Source: Sphingomonas sp. PL-96 (GTDB lineage: Bacteria > Pseudomonadota > Alphaproteobacteria > Sphingomonadales > Sphingomonadaceae). Taken from it: a stretch of 64,000 nt of DNA. This document shows positions 57,294-64,000 of the stretch, piece after piece; position 1 is the stretch's first letter, and each line of letters opens with the position of its first letter. The notes beneath the pieces were generated by a model. The model had not been told where the DNA came from. It saw only the letters and a list, made by a program, of their open reading frames with translations, and made no database searches. The position numbers were made by a program, and so were the translations under genes. The stretch spans positions 183,759-247,758 of the forward strand of contig NZ_JAJFET010000006.1 of assembly GCF_020707215.1 (NCBI RefSeq), in the 5' to 3' direction.

Positions 57294-57857
57294 TCACAGC
57301 GTCCGCACGAGGCGCACGGCCATGGCGATCCAGGCCGGATCCGCGACGCTTTGCGGGCGACCGTCGGCCCCGGGTGGGAGCAGTTGCAGCGTGCCGCCCT
57401 CTGCGGCCAGCAACCGGCCGAAGACAAAGCGGCCGGCGGGGCGCGGCACCAGCACGTCGCGGTTGAGCGCGCTGCCGAACGCGTCGGGGGCGAGGCGCGC
57501 GCACCAGATCTCGTCGCCGCTGCGATAGTCGCCGACGCTGCCGGAGACGGTGACGGCGACCAGGCTAGGATCGATGCGCGGGGCGGCGACCGTGGCGGGG
57601 CGGCGAGGCGCGGTGGCGCCGCTCGCGTCCAGCACGGCGGCGACGGCGACATCGGGACGGTCGGGCAGTTTCACCAGATCGGCGGTGTCGACGCCCAGCG
57701 CCTCGGCGATGCGGTTGAGCCAGCCGATGGAGACGGTGCGCGTGCCCGTCTCCAATCGGCCGATCGTCTGAGCGGTGGTGGTGGGGCGGCAGCGCTGCGC
57801 CACTTCCTCCAGCGTCAGCCCCTTTGCGCGGCGCACTTCGCGAATGGCGGTGATCAT
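57294..57857 (-). CDS. XRE-family transcriptional regulator
   Basis: 187-aa protein. The N-terminal HTH is clear: MITAIREVRRAKGLTLEEVA, QTIGRLETGTRTVSIGWLNR, and IAEALGVDTADLVKLPDRPD. Residues 85-187 form a second domain, with VTVSGSVGDYRSGDEIWCAR, LVPRPAGRFVFGRLLAAEGG and WIAMAVRLVRTL, maybe a ligand or LexA-like sensor domain. ATG 57857 has GGGAG in front. It is divergent from the DUF6456 gene, with a 91-bp shared promoter region that could be its operator. Confidence 0.85.
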   Translation of the reverse strand: MITAIREVRRAKGLTLEEVAQRCRPTTTAQTIGRLETGTRTVSIGWLNRIAEALGVDTADLVKLPDRPDVAVAAVLDASGATAPRRPATVAAPRIDPSLVAVTVSGSVGDYRSGDEIWCARLAPDAFGSALNRDVLVPRPAGRFVFGRLLAAEGGTLQLLPPGADGRPQSVADPAWIAMAVRLVRTL

Positions 57858-57948
57858 GTCGGGCTCCCGCAAACCATATCGGTTTGTCTCTGTCCTACAA
57901 ACAAGCCGTTGTGGCAAGCAGCGAGTCGGCAGGATTGGAGATGGCACG

Positions 57949-58422
57949 ATGCGCGAACTGGTCGAACGGGCGATGGAAGGCGAGCGGGTGGCGAGCGGTC
58001 CTCCGGCACGCGGTCGGCGCGGGGTGACGGTGAACCTGGCCGAATCGCCGCTGTCGTGGCTGCGCGCGCGCGGGCTGGTGACGCCGCGGCAATATGATGC
58101 GGGTGAGCAGCTGCGCGATGATTATGAGCGCGCGTCGCTTGGGCCCAGGGTGACGATGCGCTGGGATGCGGGGCCGCGCGGCGGCAGCCGTGGCGCGCCC
58201 CAGGCAGTGGAGCCCGGCGGCCCCCAGCTGTCGGCCAAGCGCCGCTTCGACGCGGCGATCGCGGCGGCGGGCCCCGGCCTCGCCAACGTGCTGTGGCGGG
58301 TGGTGTGCGCGGGCGAGGGGCTGCCGGCGGCGGAAAAGGCGCTCGGCTGGCCGGCGCGGGCCGGGCGGCTGGTGCTTACGCTGGCGCTTGATCGGCTGGC
58401 GGAGCACTACCGGCTTCCGTGA
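57949..58422 (+). CDS. DUF6456 domain protein
   Basis: 157-aa basic protein of the DUF6456 type, common in alphaproteobacteria. The core shows NLAESPLSWLRARGLVTPRQ, then YDAGEQLRDDYERASLGPRV, and RFDAAIAAAGPGLANVLWRV, ending in LALDRLAEHYRLP, a helical fold resembling phage-packaging or regulator-like DNA-binding proteins. ATG 57949 has GGAG upstream. Its last 47 bp overlap the end of the convergent DUF2339 gene. Function unknown. Confidence 0.8.
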   Translation: MRELVERAMEGERVASGPPARGRRGVTVNLAESPLSWLRARGLVTPRQYDAGEQLRDDYERASLGPRVTMRWDAGPRGGSRGAPQAVEPGGPQLSAKRRFDAAIAAAGPGLANVLWRVVCAGEGLPAAEKALGWPARAGRLVLTLALDRLAEHYRLP

Positions 58423-60877
58423 GGAAGCGGCGATAGGCCCAGCCGATGCCGATCAACGCGAAGCCGAGGCCCAGGAAGGAGAGGATGCGCAGCACGCCCT
58501 CCAACGCGGCGGCGTCGATCAGGAACACCTTGAGCGTCGTGGCGGTGAGCAGCAGCAGCCCGAGCAGCCGCAGGTCTGCCGCCTTGGCGGCGATGCCCCG
58601 CCACAGCCAGAACAGCGACAGGCCGAGCATGGCGGCCGAATAGCCCCAGTTCTCGCCCGTGCCGATCGGGCCAGTCATGACGCTGCCGTGCGTCGCCTGG
58701 CGCACCGTCGCGACGAGCGCGAGCAGCGTGAGTGCTGCGGCGAGTGGGCGGATGCCGCGCCGGGGCGGGAGCGTCCAGAAGATCTCCGCGGCGAGCGCGG
58801 TGTGGAGCGTGGCGGCGTTGAGCAGCGGAAGGGCGCCGACCGCCTGCGCCACCCAAGCCGGGTTGAAGAGCAGCAGGTCGAACCAGAGGATGCGCGCGAC
58901 GCCGAGCGCAAGCAGCACGCTCGCCTCGCGCGGGAAGCGGCCGCTGCGGACCAACGCCCAGCCGGCGAGGAGCAGCGCCTGGGTCAGCACGGCACGCTCG
59001 ATAAAGCCATAGGCGGCAAAGGCGGGCGGCTCGGCGATGGCGAGCGGCTGCTTCAGCAGCAGATAGGCGAGCAGCGGGACCGCAACGCCGGCTATGGCGA
59101 CGGCAATGTTCCGCGTGCGGCCAAAGCTCTGGCGGTCGGTGAACAGGATCGCGGCCAGCGCCGCAGTCGGCAATGCCAGGAAGCGCAGAATGTCGCGCAG
59201 CGGCGGCAGCAGCCGATAGGGCAGCATCTCGCCCAAGAGCGAGCGGCCGATCGCTTCGCCCACTTGGCCGAGCGGGATCAGCGCGAGCAGGAGCAGCCCC
59301 AGCAGCGGCAGCAGGGTCAGCCGGCGAAGCGTCGTGTCGCCGCTGTGGCGGCTCCAGCCGGCAAGTGCGGCCATGGCGGCGACCAACGGCAGCGCGACCA
59401 GCGCGCCGGGCACGACCTGCTGGAGCCCGGCCCAGAGCAGCAGCGCGGCGGCGAGCGCACCGCCGACGAGGCCGATGTCCTGCGTGTCGATGCGGTCGCG
59501 GTGGCGCCAGCTGAGCCACCCGCAGGCGCCGGCCAGCAGCAGGTCAGCCGAGCACCACGCCATCGGCGCGAGCAGCGGCGCTGCGGCAAGCTGGGCCGCG
59601 AGCACAGGGCCGGCGGTGCCGACGACACCAAGCAGCGCCCAGCCGCGCCCCTGCCGCGACAGCCATTGGCCAGGCACAGCGAAGATCAGCGTGGCGAGCA
59701 CGGCGGCGGTCGGGGACACGCCGGGTTCGGGGCGCATCAACCCCAGGCCGATCAGCACCAGGACGAGGCCGAGCGCGGCAAGCGGCGCCGGCATCAGCCT
59801 GCGATCGCGCCACGCCAGGAACAGCGCGGCGGCCGAAAGCACCAGGTAGAAGCCCCAGGCGAGCGGACCGAAGTCGAGCAGTGGCGCGGCGATCAGCAGC
59901 TGGGCCAGACCCGCCACCATCGGCGCCGCGCGCAGCCACGGGCGCTCGATGCCGGCGGAGGGAAGCGCCAGGGTGACGCCGAGCGCGAGCGCGACGATGA
60001 AGGCGGCGACGCCGGTCACCTCGCTGGCGCTCACGGCCGCGAGCAGGAACCCGGCCCAGCCAAAGGCGCAGGCACCCGCCGCAAGCGCCAGCCATGTCCA
60101 GTCGCGTGCCGTCGCCAGCCACAGCAGCGCCGCCACGAACAGGCCCAGATAGACGAGCAGCGGCGCGATGCCGGCCGCGTCGAAGCCGGCCACCAGCGGT
60201 GCGGCGAACCCGCCCGCCAGTGCCATGACGGCAGTGGGCGATCCGTGGCGCAGCGCCAGCCCCAGCGCCACGCCGGTGATCGCCAGCATGACCGCAAAGC
60301 CGGCGAGCGGGCTCACCAGGTCATAGAGCGCGGCTGCGAGATAGAGCGTCGCATAGGCGCTGGCGATGCCGGCACCGGCGAGCACCTGGGCGATGCGGGG
60401 GTCGCCGCGCGTGGCGGACAGGCGGCGCGCACCCTCCCCGCCGGCGAGCAGCAGCAGCGCGAACAGCCCCGCGAGCGCGGTGCGGATGCCCGGTGTGAGC
60501 AGGCCGCTCTCGATCGACAGGCGCACAAGGAAGACGCCGGCCAGCACCAGCGCGGCACCGCCGACCCAGACGGGCAGGCGGCCACCCACCAGTGCCTCGA
60601 AGCTCGGCATTTCGAAGCGCGGCCTGGGCGGCGGGACAGGCTTGCGCGGGACCGGGGGGACGCTTGCCGTGGCCACGGGACGGCGGACGACGGCCGGCTC
60701 GTCGCGGCGTTCGACCGGAGGCGGGGCGACGGGCCAGGCGGCGGCCGGCGGCTCGGCGGGCGCGCGCTGCGCCTCGGCAAGCTCGGCGCGCAGGTGTTGG
60801 ACCTCACGCTCCACGACCGCCAGACGGCGCCACATCGCAAGGATCGCCACGACGATGCCGGCGAAGGTGAGCGTCAT
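58376..60877 (-). CDS. DUF2339 polytopic membrane protein
   Basis: 833-aa membrane protein with more than twenty hydrophobic helices. It begins with a membrane segment (MTLTFAGIVVAILAMWRRL), a short coiled coil (VVEREVQHLRAELAEAQ) and a Pro/Arg-rich linker (to residue about 85), then the DUF2339 core: FEALVGGRLPVWVGGAALVL and GVFLVRLSIESGLLTPGIRT. Function unknown; widespread in Gram-negative bacteria. ATG 60877 is used; GTG 60889 would add four residues. The stop overlaps the convergent DUF6456 gene. Confidence 0.85.
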   Translation of the reverse strand: MTLTFAGIVVAILAMWRRLAVVEREVQHLRAELAEAQRAPAEPPAAAWPVAPPPVERRDEPAVVRRPVATASVPPVPRKPVPPPRPRFEMPSFEALVGGRLPVWVGGAALVLAGVFLVRLSIESGLLTPGIRTALAGLFALLLLAGGEGARRLSATRGDPRIAQVLAGAGIASAYATLYLAAALYDLVSPLAGFAVMLAITGVALGLALRHGSPTAVMALAGGFAAPLVAGFDAAGIAPLLVYLGLFVAALLWLATARDWTWLALAAGACAFGWAGFLLAAVSASEVTGVAAFIVALALGVTLALPSAGIERPWLRAAPMVAGLAQLLIAAPLLDFGPLAWGFYLVLSAAALFLAWRDRRLMPAPLAALGLVLVLIGLGLMRPEPGVSPTAAVLATLIFAVPGQWLSRQGRGWALLGVVGTAGPVLAAQLAAAPLLAPMAWCSADLLLAGACGWLSWRHRDRIDTQDIGLVGGALAAALLLWAGLQQVVPGALVALPLVAAMAALAGWSRHSGDTTLRRLTLLPLLGLLLLALIPLGQVGEAIGRSLLGEMLPYRLLPPLRDILRFLALPTAALAAILFTDRQSFGRTRNIAVAIAGVAVPLLAYLLLKQPLAIAEPPAFAAYGFIERAVLTQALLLAGWALVRSGRFPREASVLLALGVARILWFDLLLFNPAWVAQAVGALPLLNAATLHTALAAEIFWTLPPRRGIRPLAAALTLLALVATVRQATHGSVMTGPIGTGENWGYSAAMLGLSLFWLWRGIAAKAADLRLLGLLLLTATTLKVFLIDAAALEGVLRILSFLGLGFALIGIGWAYRRFLTEAGSAPPADQAPA

Positions 60878-60993
60878 CAACAGGTCCACGGACGGGATAG
60901 TGGCACAGCCGTGCGCGCAAGTCCGCATGCAATCGCGTGGACGCGCGCGTGGGCGGGCCTATATGCGCGGGCGTCCATCAGGAGTGTCCCGCC

Positions 60994-61944
60994 ATGCAGA
61001 TCGCGTTCGTCAAATGCCACGGGTCCGGCAATGATTTCCCGCTGGTGGACGCGCGCGACCTCGATCTGCCGGAGGACGCCTGGGTGCGGCTGGCGCTGGG
61101 GCTGGCCGACCGCAAGGGGCCGGTGGGCGGCGACGGGCTGCTGCTGCTGACGCGCGGCGACGCGACCCGTGCGTTCGGCATGCGCATGTTCAACTCCGAC
61201 GGGAGCGAGGCGGAGACGTGCCTCAACGGCGTGCGCTGCACCGCGCGGCTGGGGTTCGAGCGGCTTGGAATCACCGAGGCGCGCGTGCTGCTCAAGACCA
61301 GCGATGCCGAGGCGCGGGTGCAGCCGGAACTGGCGCCGGGCGTCACCACCATCCGCACGCGGGTGGGACCCGTGTCGACCGTGGCTGCGGATGTCGGCCT
61401 GCGGATTGCCGAGCGCGAGGTGATTGATGCGCCCATCGCCGGCCTGCCGAGCAACCGCGCCTTTACCGCGGTGGCGATGCCGAACCCGCATCTGGTGAGC
61501 TTCGTCGAGCAGGTCGACGAGGCGGAGCTGGTGGCGCTGGGCGACTGGTGCGAGGCGGCGCCGGCGCTGCTCCCTGCGCGCGGCAACGTCAGCTTCGTGG
61601 AGGTGCGCGGCAGCGACGCGACACCCGCGCTGTTCGTGCGCACCTATGAGCGGGGCGTTGGTCTCACCAACAGCTGCGGCAGCGCAATGGCGGCATCGAC
61701 CTATGCCGCGGCGCGGACCGGGCGCATCCCGTTCGATTGCGAGACGCGCGTGTTCAACCGCGGTGGGATGGTGCGGGCCAGTGCAACCGAGGCGGCCGAG
61801 GTGACGATCGCCGGCAACGCGACCTTCGAGTGGGAGGGCCGGATCGAGTTCGATCCCGCGACCGGCGCCTTGGGCACGCTAGAGGTGGTCGCGCGGCGGC
61901 CTGCGGAGGTCGCCGCGTGGGCGGCGATGCTTGCCGGACTTTGA
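60994..61944 (+). CDS. dapF: Diaminopimelate epimerase (atypical)
   Basis: 316-aa DapF-family isomerase, expected to epimerise LL- to meso-diaminopimelate for lysine and peptidoglycan. ATG 60994 has CAGGAGTG upstream. The start FVKCHGSGNDFPLVD and the first catalytic Cys region MFNSDGSEAETCLNGVRC are present, though the usual CGNG is CLNG. The second catalytic region is YERGVGLTNSCGSAMAAS, where most DapF read ACGTGA. Both Cys are kept. It may be a secondary or substrate-shifted paralogue. Divergent from the DUF2339 gene. Confidence 0.85.
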   Translation: MQIAFVKCHGSGNDFPLVDARDLDLPEDAWVRLALGLADRKGPVGGDGLLLLTRGDATRAFGMRMFNSDGSEAETCLNGVRCTARLGFERLGITEARVLLKTSDAEARVQPELAPGVTTIRTRVGPVSTVAADVGLRIAEREVIDAPIAGLPSNRAFTAVAMPNPHLVSFVEQVDEAELVALGDWCEAAPALLPARGNVSFVEVRGSDATPALFVRTYERGVGLTNSCGSAMAASTYAAARTGRIPFDCETRVFNRGGMVRASATEAAEVTIAGNATFEWEGRIEFDPATGALGTLEVVARRPAEVAAWAAMLAGL

Positions 61945-61995
61945 GTCCTGATGAAGCCGGTTCTCGCCGTTTCTCATCGGTGCCAATGCGCGAAG

Positions 61996-62041
61996 TCGCT
62001 ACGCCCCTGCGACAAGCTCAGCCCCGGCGCAGCACGAACAG
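61996..62041. repeat. Family A repeat, copy 4 (partial)
   Basis: The complement reads GTTCGTGCTGCGCCGGGGCT followed by GAGCTTGTCGCAGGGG, matching the left half of copy 3. The other arm is not recognisable. It sits between dapF and the convergent mscL. Confidence 0.6.
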
Positions 62042-62063
62042 TCTCCTGAAGGTGCCGCCGGCG

Positions 62064-62558
62064 TCAGGATGATGGAGGCGGGGAAGCCGGCGTCGCAGCG
62101 CCGTCCTTGCGCGCGCGCAGCTCGTCGCGAATCTCGCGCAACAGCGCGATCTCGGGAGGATCGGCGGCGGGCGGGGCGACGCCTGCCTTCTGCTCCTCAT
62201 GCACCACGGCGATCGCTTGGTTCACGAACTTCACCAGCAGGAAGACGATGAAGGCGAGGATCACGAAGTTGATCACCACGCTTACGAACTGACCATAGCC
62301 GAACAGCGGTACGCCTGCTGCCTTGAGCGCGGCATAATTGTCAGGGGAACCGCGATATGTCGCCGGGATCGGGCCCAACTTCAGAAAATAGCTGGAAAAG
62401 TCGAACCCGCCGAACAGCCAGCCGATCACCGGCATGATCAGGTCGTCGGTCAAGGACTTGGTGATGGTGCTGAACGCGGCGCCGACGATCACGCCCACCG
62501 CCAGGTCGAGCACGTTGCCGCGCGCCACGAACTTCCGGAACTCGTGCAGCAGCGTCAT
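62064..62558 (-). CDS. mscL: Large-conductance mechanosensitive channel MscL
   Basis: 164-aa inner-membrane channel that opens under hypo-osmotic stress. The N-terminal amphipathic helix and TM1 are LHEFRKFVARGNVLDLAVGV and IVGAAFSTITKSLTDDLIMP, and TM2 is FVSVVINFVILAFIVFLLVK. The periplasmic loop (residues about 50-80) and the C-terminal helical bundle (IALLREIRDELRAR) are present, with a Pro/Ser tail. Length is slightly above the usual 136-150. Confidence 0.96.
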   Translation of the reverse strand: MTLLHEFRKFVARGNVLDLAVGVIVGAAFSTITKSLTDDLIMPVIGWLFGGFDFSSYFLKLGPIPATYRGSPDNYAALKAAGVPLFGYGQFVSVVINFVILAFIVFLLVKFVNQAIAVVHEEQKAGVAPPAADPPEIALLREIRDELRARKDGAATPASPPPSS

Positions 62559-62640
62559 TCAAGCCTCATTGATCGATTGCCCTTCGCGGAGCGTTCCTGC
62601 CCCGCTACAAGCGGTTCTGACAAGGCTTGAGGAGAAAGCG

Positions 62641-63231
62641 ATGCGTTTCCGGACGGTGCTGACGATGCTGGGTGCGGGCCTGCTCGCGGCGTGCGGGGTG
62701 AACAGCGTGCCGACGGCCGAAGAGAATGTGAACGCGAAGTGGGGCGAGGTGCAGAACCAGTATCAGCGCCGCGCCGATCTGGTGCCCAATCTGGTCGCGA
62801 CGGTGAAGGGCTATGCCGCCCATGAGTCCGGCACTCTGACCAAGGTGACCGAAGCGCGGTCGCGCGCGACCTCGATCAACATCACCACCGACGACCTGTC
62901 GGACCCGCAGCAGTTCGAGAAGTTCAGCCAGGCGCAGAACCAGCTGACCCAGGCGCTCGGCCAGCTGCGCACGGTGGTGGAAGCCTATCCGCAGCTGACC
63001 GCCAACCAGAACTTCATGGCGCTGCAGAGCCAGCTGGAAGGCACCGAGAACCGCATTTCGATCGCCCGGCGCGACTATAATGAGGCGGTGCAGGCCTATA
63101 ACACCCGCATCCGCACCTTCCCCGACGCGGTGGGCGCACGCGTCTTCTACGGCGCCAAGCCCAAGGTGCCGTTCCAGGCGCAGGCGGGCGCGGAGACCGC
63201 ACCCACGGTCAACTTCGGCAACACCAACTGA
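62641..63231 (+). CDS. lemA: LemA family lipoprotein
   Basis: 196-aa LemA protein with a lipobox (LLAAC, Cys18), so probably membrane-anchored by lipid. The LemA core shows AEENVNAKWGEVQNQYQRRA, LVPNLVATVKGYAAHE, and ENRISIARRDYNEAVQAYNT with RIRTFP. Function uncertain; LemA genes commonly stand next to a TPM-domain gene such as the one 8 bp downstream. ATG 62641 fits the signal peptide. Confidence 0.93.
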   Translation: MRFRTVLTMLGAGLLAACGVNSVPTAEENVNAKWGEVQNQYQRRADLVPNLVATVKGYAAHESGTLTKVTEARSRATSINITTDDLSDPQQFEKFSQAQNQLTQALGQLRTVVEAYPQLTANQNFMALQSQLEGTENRISIARRDYNEAVQAYNTRIRTFPDAVGARVFYGAKPKVPFQAQAGAETAPTVNFGNTN

Positions 63232-63239
63232 GCCGGGTC

Positions 63240-64000
63240 ATGGCGCTGCTCCGATTGCTGCTGGCGACGCTGCTTGCGCTTGGGCCGGCGGGAGCGGCGC
63301 AGGCGCAGGAGTTTCCCAAGTTCACCGGCCTGGTGGTGGACGCGGCGAACGTCCTGCCGCCGCAGCAGGAGGCGGCACTTACCCAGAAGCTCGAGCAGCT
63401 CCAGCAGCAGACCAACCACCAGCTGGTGGTGGCGACGGTGCCGGACCTGCAGGGCTATCCGATCGAGGATTACGGCTATCGGCTGGGCCGCGCCTGGGCC
63501 GTCGGCCTCAAGGACGCGGACAATGGCGCGATCCTGCTGGTCGCGCCCAGCGACCGCAAGGTGCGCGTCGAGGTCGGCTACGGCTTGGAGCCGGTGCTGA
63601 CCGACGCCTTTTCGAGCACGGTCGTCAACGGCACGATCCTGCCGCGGTTCAAGGCCGGCGACCTGCCGGGCGGCATCATCGCGGGCGCGGACGCGCTCGC
63701 CCAGCAGCTGTCGCTGCCGGACGCCGATGCCCAGGCGCGCGCCAAGGCGGCGGCGGACGAACATGACCGCACCCACAGCACCGCCGCCCGGCAGAGCAAG
63801 GGCGGGGGCATCCCCTTTGGCCTGGTGTTCTGGGGCATGGTGTTGCTGTTTGTGCTCTTGTCGCTGATGCGTGGTCGCGGCGATGGCGGCAGCCGGCAGC
63901 AGCGCCGCTATCGCTCGCGCCGTAGCAGCGGCGGCAGCGACTGGCCGATCGTGCTGTGGACCATCGCCAATGCGATCGAGCACAGCTCGCGCGATGACGA
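63240..64000 (+). CDS. TPM-domain (YgcG-like) membrane protein, 3' end cut
   Basis: At least 253 residues are visible, and no stop is reached before the window edge. A signal peptide (MALLRLLLATLLALGPAGAA) precedes the TPM domain (about 25-150): FTGLVVDAANVLPPQQEAAL, HQLVVATVPDLQGYPIEDYG, AILLVAPSDRKVRVEVGYGL and LPRFKAGDLPGGIIAGADAL. A membrane helix (LVFWGMVLLFVLLSLMR) and a Ser/Gly/Arg-rich cytoplasmic part follow. TPM proteins are thought to act in membrane or photosystem maintenance; the bacterial role is not settled. Paired with lemA, 8 bp upstream. Confidence 0.9.
   Translation, partial: MALLRLLLATLLALGPAGAAQAQEFPKFTGLVVDAANVLPPQQEAALTQKLEQLQQQTNHQLVVATVPDLQGYPIEDYGYRLGRAWAVGLKDADNGAILLVAPSDRKVRVEVGYGLEPVLTDAFSSTVVNGTILPRFKAGDLPGGIIAGADALAQQLSLPDADAQARAKAAADEHDRTHSTAARQSKGGGIPFGLVFWGMVLLFVLLSLMRGRGDGGSRQQRRYRSRRSSGGSDWPIVLWTIANAIEHSSRDD

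Noticed and set aside
58166..61150. 994-codon plus-strand open frame over the DUF2339 gene
   Set aside because: Gln/Arg/Glu-rich shadow of a membrane-protein gene, and it crosses the start of dapF in another frame.

Overview
The window is about 67% GC, densely coded chromosomal DNA from an alphaproteobacterium, most likely Sphingomonas or a close relative in Sphingomonadaceae. This rests on recognisable gene orders (rnd-lptC-lptA-lptB-rpoN; proA/nadD-rsfS-rlmH-envC-ctpA-dsbB-coq7; carD and fdxA close together; a CBP3-type ubiquinol-cytochrome c chaperone next to a DUF177 gene and bamE) and on the protein families themselves. No rRNA, tRNA, CRISPR array, transposase or phage gene was seen. Both ends cut genes: a glutaminyl-peptide cyclotransferase on the left and a TPM-domain (YgcG-like) protein on the right.

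Layout. 1-1.6 kb: cyclotransferase and a Gly-rich double cold-shock protein (minus). 1.9-7.7 kb (plus): RNase D, LPS transport genes lptCAB, sigma-54, a ClC-type channel. 7.6-12.3 kb: the ligase-associated DNA repair set (exonuclease, Lhr-like helicase, PdeM nuclease), but without the ATP-dependent ligase that normally belongs to it. 12.3-17.4 kb (minus): adhesin-like DUF2807 protein, CarD, ferredoxin FdxA, S4 protein, SUV3-like helicase. 17.7-19.2 kb: M23 peptidase. 19.4-25.3 kb (minus): HerA-like ATPase, TIGR02186, TauE exporter, and an NfrA/NfrB-like surface glycan pair whose NfrB carries a frameshift. 25.4-29 kb (minus): thiolase, MFS transporter, DUF177, CBP3 chaperone. 29-30.2 kb (plus): bamE and rcnB. 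31-33.8 kb: bacteriophytochrome kinase facing heme oxygenase. 34.1-37.4 kb (minus): UdgX fusion, hemerythrin, radical SAM repair protein. 37.5-47.5 kb (minus): a membrane protein and then a long housekeeping run from coq7 to proA. 47.6-49.6 kb (plus): DUF3667 and an unknown protein. 49.9-57.9 kb (minus): ftsH, tilS, cpoB, rodZ-like, ptsP, XRE regulator. 57.9-64 kb: DUF6456, DUF2339, dapF, mscL, lemA, TPM protein.

Between the genes lie two families of short dispersed palindromic repeats. Family A (about 60-115 bp) is built around CCGTTCGTCCTGAGC-like arms. Family B (about 55-95 bp) is a pair of hairpins around CTCCTGC-GCAGGAG and ATCCCTG-CAGGGAT. They fill most of the gaps longer than 200 bp. 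Two direct copies of family B flank an aldo/keto reductase that separates nadD from proA, and one copy of family A provides the stop codon of a membrane protein.

The most interesting loci are the NfrA/NfrB-like locus with a one-base frameshift, the ligase-less repair cluster, the UdgX-hemerythrin-radical SAM operon, and the repeat families. I did not find a clear wholly new multi-gene defence system.
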